Positions 47,398 through 59,357 are shown, counted from the first letter of the stretch. The stretch: DNA of 64,000 bases from Antitrichia curtipendula (GCA_951230915.1 OX579640.1:15892981-15956980); one strand, 5' to 3'. Program-made: numbers and translations. Notes: generated from the letters alone by a model not told the origin.

Positions 47398-47761
47398 ATT
47401 CCAAAGGACTATCAAATAAAAGTACCCCAAAGGACTGTCATGCTCAAATATTCCAGTGGACTGTCATGCTCAAGTATTCCAGTGGATTGTCATGCTCAAG
47501 TATTCCAGTGGACCGTCATATACAAGTATTCTAGTGGATTGTCATGCTCAAATATTCCAGTGGACTGTCATGTACAAGTATTCCAGCGGATTGTCATGCA
47601 CAAGTATTCCAATGGGTTGTCATGTTCAAGTATCCCAACGGGCTGTCGTGCTCAAGTATCCCGACACGCTGTCATGCACAAGTATTCTAGTGGACTATCA
47701 TGCTCAAGTATCCCAATGGGCTGTCATGCTCAAGTATCCCAATAGATTGTCATACTCAAGC
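47398..47761 (+). repeat. 26-bp minisatellite, 14 units (copy A)
   Basis: Fourteen exact-length units of 26 bp, typically ATTCCAGTGGACTGTC followed by ATGCTCAAGT. Because 26 is not a multiple of three and the unit lacks stops, overlapping frames are open through most of the array. The proteins they predict are repeat artefacts. Copy B has 10 units, so the array has changed length since the duplication. Confidence 0.93.
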
Positions 47762-47769
47762 AAGGGAAA

Positions 47770-48240
47770 TGTAGTGAAAAAGACGTAGAGCATTTTGGGA
47801 AAAACTTTGACCTTATAGTTTGTAAGATTATAGTGTCTAAGGATAGAAAAAGGTTGTCTTGAGTGTGATTGCTAGGGCCAATATGCTTTGGCTTGTCTTG
47901 GTAAAGAGTGAAATTTTTATATTCTTGGCATAGATTGTGATATTTATTTATGTAACATATAATATTATATCATATTACTTAGTTACATACTTACCAAATT
48001 TCCAAAATAAAAAGGATTTTCTAACAACTATAGATGAAAGTTGCTCTCCATGAATAGTTTTTTTGCCAATATAACCTTTGATCCTAAAGTCTAATAGGAA
48101 GAAACAATACATTCTCACAAATGGGTTATATATCTACACATTGTGTAAAAATTTAAAAAACAAACATTCAAAATTGATTTTGAAGGAACCTATCCAAATT
48201 CCAATTCGGCTCAAGACCAATTGACCATTAGGAGGTCTTC
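47770..48240 (+). mobile_element. Possible decayed TTAA-family copy
   Basis: AAAAACTTTGACCTTATAGT followed by TTGTAAGATTATAG recalls the family interior. The end GACCATTAGGAGGTCTTCA resembles a decayed right terminus abutting the next element. The left end is not visible; the sequence runs out of the minisatellite. Confidence 0.4.
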
Positions 48241-48882
48241 ACCCCTAAATGCCCAAGGTCTGTTTTGAGCTGCTTGGAATTTGCTCTAAATTGAACAAAA
48301 TGCCAACATTTTGATAAGTTGTATCAATTTTTTTTGAATTGTAACTGTACAAATTCAAACTAGACATGTTAGAAATCTCATAGGAAAAGAAAACACAACA
48401 ATATCACTTATGGAGTGAAAGACTATAATGTTTGACCATAAGGGTGTTAAAACTACACAAATCTTTCAATCCTCTTTTCAAAAGTTAAATCTAAAAAGTT
48501 GGTGACCAAAAAAATATGATGTTAAAGGGCCTAACATGTATAACTCCAATCAATTTATGGCTTCTTAAAATCTACTCTATAACTTTTTTAAATGAATTTT
48601 GAATGAGATTTTTTCTCCAAGATCTAGTGTATTTGAGGCTCATTTCCAAGAGCTCTCAACACTACGGGAAGTCAAGATTGCAATGGGTACCCTTGCACAA
48701 AATCTTGAGTAGAAAAATCACTATCATTTATTTTCAAGATCGGATTTTTAATGCTAAAACTAGACTTCAAGAATAACTTTCCAAAAATATAAACTACTAA
48801 AAATAGCAACTTGGTTAGATTTTATTTAACTTCAAAGTTTTGTAAACACCAGATTTGGGTGCCTCGGGCATTTAGGGGTTAA
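48238..48882 (+). mobile_element. TTAA-family element, divergent interior
   Basis: The ends are TTCACCCCTAAATGCCC and GGGCATTTAGGGGTTAA, an inverted pair of at least 13 bases that differs from A and B at the inner positions (AAATGCCC). The interior is related to 45480-45860. 645 bp. It lies in the part lost from copy B. Confidence 0.8.
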
Positions 48883-49089
48883 ATGATAATGTAGTCAAGT
48901 ACAAGTTTTAAAATACATATGGAAGGGAAAATTCATGGCCCCTTTCTTGAGGCCGTTTTGCGGGTTATTTGGATTCCGCTATGCTCCCACAAATTCAGAG
49001 AATGAATTTGATCCTCTTGGAACCTTAATTTTACTGAATCATTGATGCATCAGTTAGATAGTTTTTATTTTATTTTATTTTTTATTATT

Positions 49090-49480
49090 CTCACGGTCGC
49101 ACTGAATGCATGAGTCCATGCAGGATGATGATTGTCATCAAGTTAAACCCAAGTTTTTAAAACTGGGCATCCATTTGAATTCCACGAGATCCTTATTGAC
49201 TGCCTTGGATGTAACAATGGTTGCTCCCTGTTTGGGGAGAAAAAAGTGGACCTTGCAGGACCCCACCATGCGACGACCACCTTTTATGTATTCATCATTG
49301 ACTTAGGGGCCTTTATATGCGTGGGACATCATCCCCATTTGAATTGGGAAAATTTGGCGGTGGTGCGCGGAAGTTTTGTACATGCTTCTTCAATCCCGCC
49401 AACTCGTTGAATATTGCGTCCGTCCAACCCATTGTTGGGAAACTCCCGATGGTTTAGTCCTTGATTTGGAAATGCCTAAC
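49090..49480. other. Less AT-rich patch, no gene recognised
   Basis: Open frames are short and carry no domain. It lies within the interval missing from copy B. Confidence 0.35.
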
Positions 49481-51060
49481 ATTATTTTGTCAATGGAGCA
49501 AGGAACTACTTTTTGCATCCTTGGAAAGGACCCCCTACATTGAACAAAATTGTCTTATTGATGGCTCAACATCCAACTCAAGTCCTTGAATTAACTAATA
49601 AGTCTCCTTCCAAGGCATCTAGCAAAGCATAATACCTTCCCAACATGAAGGAGGACCATTGCGTGGTTATACAATGTTATGGCCTCGGTGTCATCACTAA
49701 AAATCATTTTCACTTGTCCCTCTCAAATAAATATTGATAACATTTACAAGGAGCTTTTGCAAACATGAGACATACAAGACACCAAGTGTTACTTTAAACT
49801 ATTCACATTTGAAATTATTGATTCCAAGTTGGTTTATTTCCATCAATGGAAAAAAATGTCTTTTAGTTTAAAAATAACTATAAAAGTAAAATACTGATTA
49901 CACTCATCCATTGTTTATTGGGTAAGGGAATGTGTGTTCAAAGGTTTTACTTTATATAACATTCCCAATTAAAAGCATGTTGAATTGAAATTTGGTTATC
50001 AATTCCAATTATTTAAAAAATAAAATAAACTTCTTTGAAATATTTTGTTATTAAACAATAGCAAAAAGAATTCAATCATTATTATTTATTTATTTTCATT
50101 TTAAGAGGTATAAAATGTTTTTCTATACCGTGATTAATCAATTATACATCATGGGCTTGAAAACTTGTATATTTTGAAAATTCTTATTAAATTAACATCA
50201 TCAACATAGTGAAGTTGCAAATGATTTTCTTCCTTATATATTTATAAACTTTAATATAAGTTTGAGTCTAATATAATTGATGTTTGTCTTCAAACTATAT
50301 TCCTTTACATTTACTATATTAACAATCTAAAAAAATATATAACAAAGAATAAAAATGAAGGAAATAGTATTAAAACATAATAAAATGCATAAATTTTATA
50401 TAGGTTAAATATAAAGTTATTTTGAGTTTTAATCTAAAAAAGTTACACTGATAAATTGACAAGTATTGTATAGACAAATAAAATAGAATTAAACACTAAT
50501 CACTAAGCTCATAATTATAATTTGCACTAAAGTTTCAAAAGGTGATCATAACATCAAAGGATGTTTAAGCATGTAACTTAAAAAAATAAAGAAATTTTAC
50601 ATTACTAAAATGCTACATTACAAAACTTGGTCTAAACTATATTTCATTCACTATTGATAGTTTAATAATACAAAAGTTTAGAAAGTACTTGAGATGTTTC
50701 TTACAAAGTAAAATGTCTAATCTATAAAGGACGAGCTATCAATCAATAAGAAAACATTTCAAAAAATTGTAGAAAAATATAGCAATGATTGATTGTTTAA
50801 TTTTAGAAGAAGATTTTTTTCTTTAAACTTATAGGTGATGATTTAGTTATTAAGAATAAAATATGTTTGAGATTAAAAAAATTTAATGTTAAAGATAGAA
50901 ATTTTTAATTTTGATAAATGTTTGAAGTTGTATCTTCAAAATTCATTTGAAGAAAATCTAAAAATAATTTTATAATTTTGACTATACGGATACTTTCTAC
51001 TTTTGATGCTTCACATTATCTTATTTTATGCAAACTTCAAAAAAATTATATAACTTATTT

Positions 51061-51109
51061 TATAATACATTTGTGTTCTGTCCAAATCCCTTAGGCTTTT
51101 AGGGGTTAA
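51061..51109 (+). other. TTAA-terminus-like end, partner not found
   Basis: CCTTAGGCTTTTAGGGGTTAA looks like a right terminus, and its paralogue at 57354-57357 reads TTTTAGGAGTTAA. No matching left end was found upstream, so it may be a decayed solo end or chance. Confidence 0.35.
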
Positions 51110-51404
51110 ATAAGTTACAATGTATTATGTTGCATATAACAAAAATATAAAATTCTTCACTTGTCAAATTATTAAATAAATATAAACAAAAAATATTCAA
51201 CGAGTCAACTACACCATAAATACTTAAGTTACATTGGTTGACAATGTTAATACAATGGAGTTGGGCACTACAAGTGAATTTTACTCGATATTTTAAAATC
51301 ACTTCAAAAAAACTTACATAATAACATTTTTTGAGACTTGTAAAAATGAATAAACATATGGAAAAACTTGAATTGCTATATTTGGAAAATTGCTATTTCA
51401 ATGC

Positions 51405-52360
51405 TTAACCCCTAGAGGTTTCTGACTATGTTTTCACAAAAAACGCTCCCAAACTGCCATTTCTAGTACAAGTACCAAATTTTGGAAAAAAAAACATTTT
51501 TGGACACATGTAACCGTAGGATCTTGTAGTAAACTAGTTTGAGAAGATGTGGAAAAAATTTCAGAAATTTCCACCGTGTAGATTGCAAGATATTAGCATT
51601 TGAAGTGACAAAAACCCCTTTTTTGTCCTTGCGAAAAACCGGGCAGCTGCACTTCACATGGTCACATTTGTATGAAAAAATGTCCAAAATGGTGGGTAAC
51701 TCTTTGGATTCATTCTTCAAAGCAAGTTAGCTACATGCTTGAAAAATTTCAGATCATTTGGAATTGTACAACATATAGGAAAAAAATAGTAAGTAGAAAG
51801 AAGTAGAAAATGATTCAAAACACTAAATTGTTAAGGATTTAATTATGGAATTGAAAAATGCCAATCCAAACGATTGTAATGTTGTAATAAACAATCTACA
51901 CCTTGTGTTTATATTTTTTTCCAAAAATATTGAAAATTGAGTTAAATAAAGGACTTCAAAGTTTATTTTAGAGTAGAGATTCCATAACTACCCGCAAACT
52001 ACCCACAACTAAAATTCCTCATAACTTTCATCTCATAAATCAAAGTGGAATGATTCAAAGCTTTCCTTGTGCACATAAATCTAGAGAACCAATTTCAAAT
52101 TATTATTTCTCTAGAAAATGATTTTTGAAGAAGTTTTTTTTGCTGTCCGGGCTGCCCACCGAACAATGAAAACTACATATCATACCATAACTTTTTAACC
52201 ATGTGGTCAAAAGTTATGAAAATTGTTGGGCCCTAAAGCTATTCCTTGGGCACATCTTGTGTGAAAATTTCAAAGAAAAAAAATAAAAATTCCATTCGTG
52301 GTGAGCTGCCCAAAAATGCTATGTTGTCAAAAAAACGATGTTTGGTCCTTTAGGGGTTAA
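51405..52360 (+). mobile_element. TTAA-family element, subfamily B, copy A-specific
   Basis: The ends are TTAACCCCTAGAGG and GGTCCTTTAGGGGTTAA. The empty site in copy B reads CAATGTTTAAGTGTCTCC with one TTAA (57656-57659), so target and duplication are exact. 956 bp, near-identical to 25961-26916 (inverted) and to 52955-53839. Non-coding. Confidence 0.95.
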
Positions 52361-52508
52361 GTGTCTCCACCTTTGTAATGCAAATACTATTTTTTTGCAT
52401 TTAAAAAGGTATTTTATTTTTATATTAAAAATACCCACAACCGAATATACAATAATTATTTTCTTATACTCACCTTTTTTCGTCCCTTTGATTCTAGCAG
52501 GGATGAAC

Positions 52509-52658
52509 CACCGCAAGGGAGCTAGCCAAACTTGGCCTTAGATGCATAGCAGATATTTAGAATACCAATACTAAAGATTTTAAAACGTAGGATGAATTAG
52601 CCTCCCGTTTTCATGAATTGGATACTGAATAGATCCAATGGTTCTATATTATTTCTCA
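52509..52658. other. Spacer between duplication copies
   Basis: About 150 bp with no similarity seen to the flanks of either copy. Confidence 0.6.
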
Positions 52659-52954
52659 TATAGAAAGAATAGCAATAACAATGTGAGTTAGGTTCAATCC
52701 AAATTTGGCACAAGTGTTCTTTCAATTCAAACTTCCATAAGCTTCATTCCACCTTATAAATCAATAGTGAATTCAATGATAAAAGTATCGAAAGGAGAGA
52801 GATACAAGATGTGGTTGCGACTCCCTTTCACACAAAGAATAAAAAATTGACAGCAATGATTTTTGTGTTGGACATTAAAGATTACAAATAACTTAAACCT
52901 TTCAGGGATTCATATCCTCTCATTAATCCTAAAAAACTTATGTGGTAGAGAAGT

Positions 52955-53839
52955 TTAACCCCTAAAGGTTTTTGACTATGTTTTCACAAAAAAACGCTCC
53001 CAAACTGCCATTTCTAGTACAAGTACCAAATTTTGGAAAAAAACACATTTTGGACACATGTAACCGTAGGATCTTATAGTAAACTAGTTTGAGAAGACGT
53101 GGAAAAAATTTCAGAAATTTCTACCATGTAGATTGCAAGATATTAGCATTTGAAGTGACAAAAACCCTTTTTTTGTCCCTGCGAAAAACCGGGCAGCTGC
53201 ACTTCACATGGTCACATTTGTATGAAAAAATGTCCAAAATGGTGGTAACTCTTTGGATTCATTCTTCAAAGAAAGTTAGCTACATGCTTGAAAATATAAA
53301 CACTAAATTGTTAAGGATTTAATTATGGAATTGAAAAATGCCAATCCAAATGATTGTAATGTTGTAATAAACAATCTACACCTTGTGTTTATATTTTTTT
53401 CCAAAAATATTGAAAATTGAGTTAAATAAAGGACTTCAAAGTTTATTTTAGAGTAGAGATTCCATAACTACCCACAAACTACCCACAACTAAAATTCCTC
53501 ATAACTTTCATCTCATAAATCAAAGTGGAATGATTCAAAGCTTTCCTTGTGCACATAAATCTAGAGAACCAATTTCAAATTTTTATTTCTCTAGAAAATG
53601 ATTTTTAAAGAAGTTTTTTTTGTTGTCCGGGCTGCCCGCCGAACAATGAAAACTACATATCATACCATAACTTTTTAACCATGTGGTCAAAAGTTATGAA
53701 AATTGTTGGGCCCTACAGCTACTCCTCGGGCACATCTTGTGTGAAAATTTCAAAGAAAAAAAATAAAAATTCCATTCGTGGTGAGCTGCCCCAAAACGCT
53801 ATGTTGTCAAAAAACGGTGTTTGGTCCTTTAGGGGTTAA
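52955..53839 (+). mobile_element. TTAA-family element, subfamily B, copy B-specific
   Basis: The ends are TTAACCCCTAAAGG and GGTCCTTTAGGGGTTAA. The empty site in copy A reads GAAGTTTAAATGGG with one TTAA (46775-46778). It differs from 51405-52360 chiefly by a deletion of about 70 bp near 53294 and by scattered substitutions. 885 bp. Confidence 0.95.
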
Positions 53840-54462
53840 ATGGGATTCAAAATTATAGACATCATCAAAACAATATAAGCTTTGTTGGCATTTTTAGTCT
53901 ATCTTATTGATAGTTTTAAAGAAAGGCTCATTATACAATCTATATTTTGTGTGCAATTTAGCTTCTAGGAGCTCCCTACAAAACCCATTACTAAATATAA
54001 ACTTTAATTGCTATGAAAGTTAGAGCATTGCTACCCTTCATATTTGAATGAACCTAATATATGACAAAAGAGTAGTCATACTCAAAGTGGATTGCATTGT
54101 GGCTATGCCATACCCATTCCCAACCACCAACCTCAACAAATTCTCTTCTTGGGTATTTCACCTTTCAAAACTTGGTCATATCTTCCCCATGACTAATGAG
54201 ATCTTCCTTGCATATTTTGTCTTTAATTGTGGTCAAATTTAACATTATCCAAAAGAATTTTTTTAAATGGATATCAACAAATTTCAAGCATTTTTTGACC
54301 TTTCACTAAGCCAATGAGGGTTAATAATAATTCATATAAAACCATATGAGCTGTAGTTTGGAATTATACAATATTACCACTTTAATCAATGTTACACGTA
54401 TCAAAGGACAATGTTTTTTGAAAGTAGGCGAAAGTAACCGAATAGATATGTCATACAATCGT

Positions 54463-54723
54463 ATTCCAAAGGACTATCAAATAAAAGTACCCCAAAGGAC
54501 TGTCATGCTCAAATATTCTAGTGGACTGTCCTGCTCAAGTATTCCAGTGGGTTGTCATGTTCAAGTATTCCAAGCGGACTGTCATGCTCAAGTATTCCAA
54601 GCAGACTGTCATTCACAAATATTCCAGTGGATTGTCATGTTCAAGTATTCCAGCGGATTGTCATGCATAGGTATTCTAGTGGACTGTTATGCTTAAGTAT
54701 CCCAATAGGTTGTCATACTCAAG
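54463..54723 (+). repeat. 26-bp minisatellite, 10 units (copy B)
   Basis: Ten units, eight of 26 bp and two of 27 bp (ATTCCAAGC variants). The first two units match the first two of copy A exactly, while the inner units differ in number and order. Confidence 0.92.
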
Positions 54724-55642
54724 AAGGGAAATGTACTGAAAAAGATGTAGAGCATTTTGGGAAAAACTTTGACCTTATAGTTTGTAAGATTGTAGTGTTT
54801 GAAGATAGAAAAAAGGTTGTTTTGAGTGTGATTGCTAGGGTCAATATGCTTTGGCTTGTCTTGGTACAAAGTGAAATTTTTATATTCTAGGCATAGATTG
54901 TGATATTTATTTATTTATCATATAATAAGTCTCCTCCAAGGCATCTAGCAAAGCATAATGCCTTCCCAACATGAAGGAGGACCATTGCGTGGTTATACAA
55001 TGTTATGGCATTAGTGTCATCACTAACAATCATTTACACTTGTCCCTCTCAGATAAATATTGATAACATTTACAAGGAGCTTTAGCAAACATGAGACATA
55101 CAAAACATCAAGTGTTACTTTAAACTATTCACATTTGAAATTATTGATTTCAAGTTGGTTTGTTTCCATCAATGGAGAAAAATGTCTTTTAGTTTAAAAA
55201 TAACTATAAAAGTAAAATACTGATTATATTCATCCATTGTTTATTGGGTAAGGGATTTTGTGTTCAAAGATTTTACTTTATATAACATTTCTAACTAAAA
55301 GCATGTTGATTTGAAATTTGGTTATCAATTCCAATTATTTAAAAATTTGGTTATCAATTCCAATTATTTAAAAAACAAATAAACTTCTTTGAAATATTTT
55401 GTTATTAAACAATAGCAAAAAAAAATCAATTCTTATTTTAATTATTTTCATTTTAAGAGGCATATAAATTTTTTCCTATATTGTGGTTAATCGATTACAC
55501 ATTAAGGGCTTCAAAACTTGTATATTTTGAAACTTCTTATTAAATTAACATCATCAACACAGTGAAGTTGCAAATGATTTTCTTCCTTATATATTTATAA
55601 ATTTTAATATAAGTTTGAGGTTAATATAATTGATGTTTGTCT

Positions 55643-56543
55643 TTAACCCCTAAAGTCCCAATTATCCCCTCGGGGACAAAATGGATTTCGGACAGGCTCC
55701 TACGGTCTCAATATTTTTTGTGATTTTTTGAATTTTTTTGTGGAGATAGAGAATAACATTAGCATTCCGAAAATGTAATTTTTATTTCAATCGGTGCACG
55801 GGAGCAAAAGTTATGGCACAAAAACCCCAAATTTTAGTTCGGCGGGCAGAAAAAAATCCTCAAAAAAACTTTAAATTAAAAATTTTAAAAATTTGTTTCA
55901 TTTAGATTTTATTTTTATTTACACGGGAAGCTTTGATTCATTCCATTTGGATTTGTTATGCAAAAGTTATAATCAATCTTATTTTTCGGGCAATTAGAGC
56001 ATCTTTTTGAAAAAATAACTTGTAGGACTCATTTCTGAACTCAATTTTAACAATTAAAAAAAAAAAAGTTTCACAAGGTCAAGATTTCTTGCTAGAACAA
56101 TCTCACCGCTGAGATTAGTATATTTCAATTCTATCTTAGAGCTATTAATGATTTAATTTTTCCTTCAATCTTGAACCTACTTCTACTTAACAATTTTTTA
56201 ATTTTTTTTTTTTAGATTCTCAACTCAATTCTTCATTATAAAAAATTAGAAATTAAAAATCATTAGAGCAAAAATTTTAAGTTAAAAAGGTTCAAAGCCA
56301 AAAAATGTAGTTGAGCAAGGTACAAAAAAACTATATTCCTTCACTTTAAATGCAAATATCTTGCAATCTACATGGTCAAAATTTCTGAAATTTCTTCCAT
56401 ACATTCTTACACTAGTCTAGTACAAGATCCTCTGGTTAAATATGCAAAATAAACATTAAATTTGTTTTTTTGCTCTTTGCTCTAGAAATGGCAGTTTTGA
56501 GTGATTTTTGATGGAAAAATGGCCTTGGGACTTTAGGGGTTAA
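55643..56543 (-). mobile_element. TTAA-family element, subfamily A, copy B-specific
   Basis: The ends are TTAACCCCTAAAGTCCC and GGGACTTTAGGGGTTAA. The corresponding site in copy A is GTCTTCAAACTAT, which has TCAA (50290-50293) where the target TTAA is expected, a single later or earlier substitution. 901 bp, non-coding. Confidence 0.93.
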
Positions 56544-57811
56544 ACTATATTCCTTTACATTTATTATATTAACAATCTAAAAGAAAATATAACAAAGAAT
56601 CAAAATGAAGGGAAGAATATAAAAACATAATAAAATGCACAAATCTTATATAGATTAAATATAAAGTTATTTTGAGTTTTAATCCAGAAAAGTTACATTG
56701 ATAGACTGCTAAGTATTGTCTAGACAAATAAAATAGAATTAAACATTAGTCACTAAGCTCATAATTATATTTTGCACTAAAGTTTAAAAAAGATGATCAT
56801 ATCATCAAAGGATATTTAAGTGTGTAAATTCAAAAAATATAGAAATTTCAGATTATCAAAATGTTACATTACAAAAACTTATCTAAATTATATTTTATTC
56901 ACTATTGATAATTTGATAATACAAGCGTTTGGAAACTCTTAGAGATTTTTCTTACAAAATAAGTCTAATCTATAAAAGAGAGAGCTATCAATCAATAAGA
57001 AAACATTTCAAGAAATTGTAGGAAAATGTGGCAATGATCGGTGGTTTAATTCTAAAATAAGATTTTTTCTTTAAGCTTATAGGCGACGATTTGATTACTA
57101 AGAATAAAATATGTTTGAGATAGAAAAACTCAAATGCTAAAGATAGAAATTGTAATTTTGATAAATTTTTGAAGTTCTATCTTCAAAATTCATTTGAAAA
57201 TAATATAAAAATAGTTTTATAATTTGATTGTACTGATACTCTCTATTTTTTATGCTTCACATTATCTTCTTTTATGCAAACTTCAAAAAAGTTATACGAC
57301 TTATATTTTATAATACATTTGTGTTTTGTCCAAACCCCTTAGGCTTTTAGGAGTTAAGTAAGTTACAATGTATTTTGTTGCAAATAACAAAAATAGAATA
57401 TTTTTCACTTGTCAAATTATTAAATAAACATAAACAAAAGAAATCCAACGAGTCAACTACACCATAAACACTTAAGTTACATTGGTTGACAATGTTATTA
57501 CAAAGGAGTTGGGTACCACAAGTGAGTTCTACTGGATATTTGAAATCACTTTAAAAACAAACCTTACATAATAATCTTTTTTGAGACTTGTAAAAATGAA
57601 TAAACAAACGAACTAAATTTGAATTGAGATTTTTGAAAAATTGCTATTTCAATGTTTAAGTGTCTCCACCTTTGTAATGCAAATATTTTTTTTAGCTTTA
57701 AAAAAAAAGGCATTCTATTTTTATATTATAAATATCCATAGCCCAATATGCAATAATTATTTCCTTGTACTCACCCTTTTTCGTCCCTTTGATTCTAGCA
57801 GGGGTGAACCA

Positions 57812-58479
57812 CCCCTCTTGCTTGTCCCCCCCAAATCATTATGGTGTGTGTATTAAAAAAAAGATCCCCTATTTTGTGCTTGATTCATTTATCATCTACA
57901 CTTTTCCTACACTAAACAATAAAAATAGGTTGTCCCACACTAATTTGTTGACATTCTATAATATATAAATATTGATTGTTTCTTTACAAAAAATTATTAC
58001 TTTTGAATGAAGTATAGTTGTAATTGGGACTCATGAACCTCCATGTGTACAAAACAATATCTGTAAAAATATTTGTTGACTTTGATGACTTGTAAACTGA
58101 TTTTCTTTGAAGTAAGGCAACCTAATTTGTTAAGGCAACCTAATTTCACTATCTGGTGTAGGTAAATTAGGACTTCTGATTGCAGCTCAAAATCTGCAAA
58201 TTTGATCATGCATGGCAAATAAAAAAAATATCAGCATTTCCCCTCAGGACCGAGCCCCTAGTGGGTCGGTTCACCCCGGCCTTGGTTCTTGTGGAGGAAT
58301 CGAAAGCAGGAGGGCCCCCTTTTGCATATCTTTCTTTACAATATCAAAAAAAAAAAATGATCAATTTGGGAAAAACAACTACCTCAGAAATACAGGATGA
58401 AATACTCCTAAATTTATTTTCTTTTTCTTTCTCGATTCCAGAATCTTGCCAAGCATGTAATCTGTCCTCCACAAAGCAT
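57812..58479. other. Unassigned stretch
   Basis: No element ends or coding region recognised. Confidence 0.4.
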
Positions 58480-58700
58480 AATGTACCACAGGCCTGGTGG
58501 AAGAAGGGCGAAGCGAGAGCAGCATGGGCTTGGCTGAATCCGTGCAGGCTTTGCTTTGCTTTGCTTTCGACATGCTTGTTCTCAAAGTCGCAAAAACCAT
58601 GATGCCCGAGATTTTGCCCGAGATTTTGCCCCGTGCGCGCACCCCCACCCCCTCCGGCGGGCACGCGCACCCCCGGGCGCAACCATGATTCCACCACATG
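58480..58700. other. GC-rich patch with C-rich core
   Basis: It includes two copies of CCCGAGATTTTG and a C/G-rich run at about 58625-58685. Open frames on both strands are composition artefacts. Confidence 0.4.
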
Positions 58701-59303
58701 CCGCTCAGGTCTTTCTCATCAAACTTCCATAGCTTAAGCTTTAACTTATTACTCTGTTGCCAAGTGACCCATGAAGCTCCCCGTCTTATTGTTAAGGTAA
58801 GTACCCTTGAGTTAGTCTTTTGGGGGTTTGGATCCCCTGGCCGAGCAGGGGATCATCATCCCAATGAATTCAATAGTCACGAATCCAGGGAATGTGTGAA
58901 CCTGATGCCCCACCTGCGCCCCTTTGTCCTACATGGGTGGCTTCTTTCTGAAGTACCCTGGAATCCCCTTAATTTGGGTTTTGTTTTATTTTCCGAACCC
59001 AAATGAAAGCTCCCGTGAATCATTACAATAGTAGCGTATTATGCCACCTTCCTTCACTTTCCACCTGCTTGACCCCAGGGAGGGGATAGGGGAGGGGATA
59101 GGGCCCCCAGTTTTCAAGTACATTACAAAGCTCCCCACGGCTATAATTGGGGACCCAATTGACAAGGCCCCCCCCCCCCCAATTCAGCAGGTTCCCAGCA
59201 TTTTATCATTTTCTCTCTCATGCCAGGCTAAATCATTGGCAAGGGAATAGAATATTGACTGACCTCCCAAACCGCCAGTTGAGAAAAAAGGAAAAATACA
59301 TGA
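58701..59303. other. Unassigned stretch, moderately GC-rich
   Basis: Contains a GGGAGGGGATA direct repeat (about 59080-59103) and a run of 10-11 C residues near 59170. No gene recognised. Confidence 0.4.
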
Positions 59304-59335
<32 letters not shown>

Positions 59336-59357
59336 TAATAATAATAATAATAATAAC

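Larger units (their letters stand above)
46479..52508 (+). repeat. Large direct duplication, copy A
   Basis: Similarity to copy B (52659-57811) starts at AGAAAGAATAGCAATAACAA and ends at TTTGATTCTAGCAGGG. Identity by eye is roughly 92 percent. Copy A carries the TTAA element at 51405, which B lacks, and keeps 47965-49600, which B has lost. It shows empty sites for both B-specific elements (46775-46778 and 50290-50293). Net of insertions it is about 5.08 kb. Confidence 0.9.
52659..57811 (+). repeat. Large direct duplication, copy B
   Basis: Second copy of 46479-52508. It carries two private TTAA elements (52955 and 55643) and lacks the counterpart of 47965-49600. The deletion junction at 54923-54927 (TAATA) is a 5-bp microhomology found at both edges of the missing interval in copy A. 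Net of insertions it is about 3.4 kb. Confidence 0.9.

Noticed and set aside
47383..47788. Overlapping open frames of 110-120 codons with repeated CHAQVFQ-like residues
   Set aside because: They are forced by a stop-free 26-bp tandem repeat whose frame cycles. Two frames give equally good proteins and copy B has different frames and lengths.
46479..57811. Copies A and B as long terminal repeats of a giant retroelement
   Set aside because: Only 150 bp lies between them, with no primer-binding site, polypurine tract, TG...CA ends or flanking duplication.
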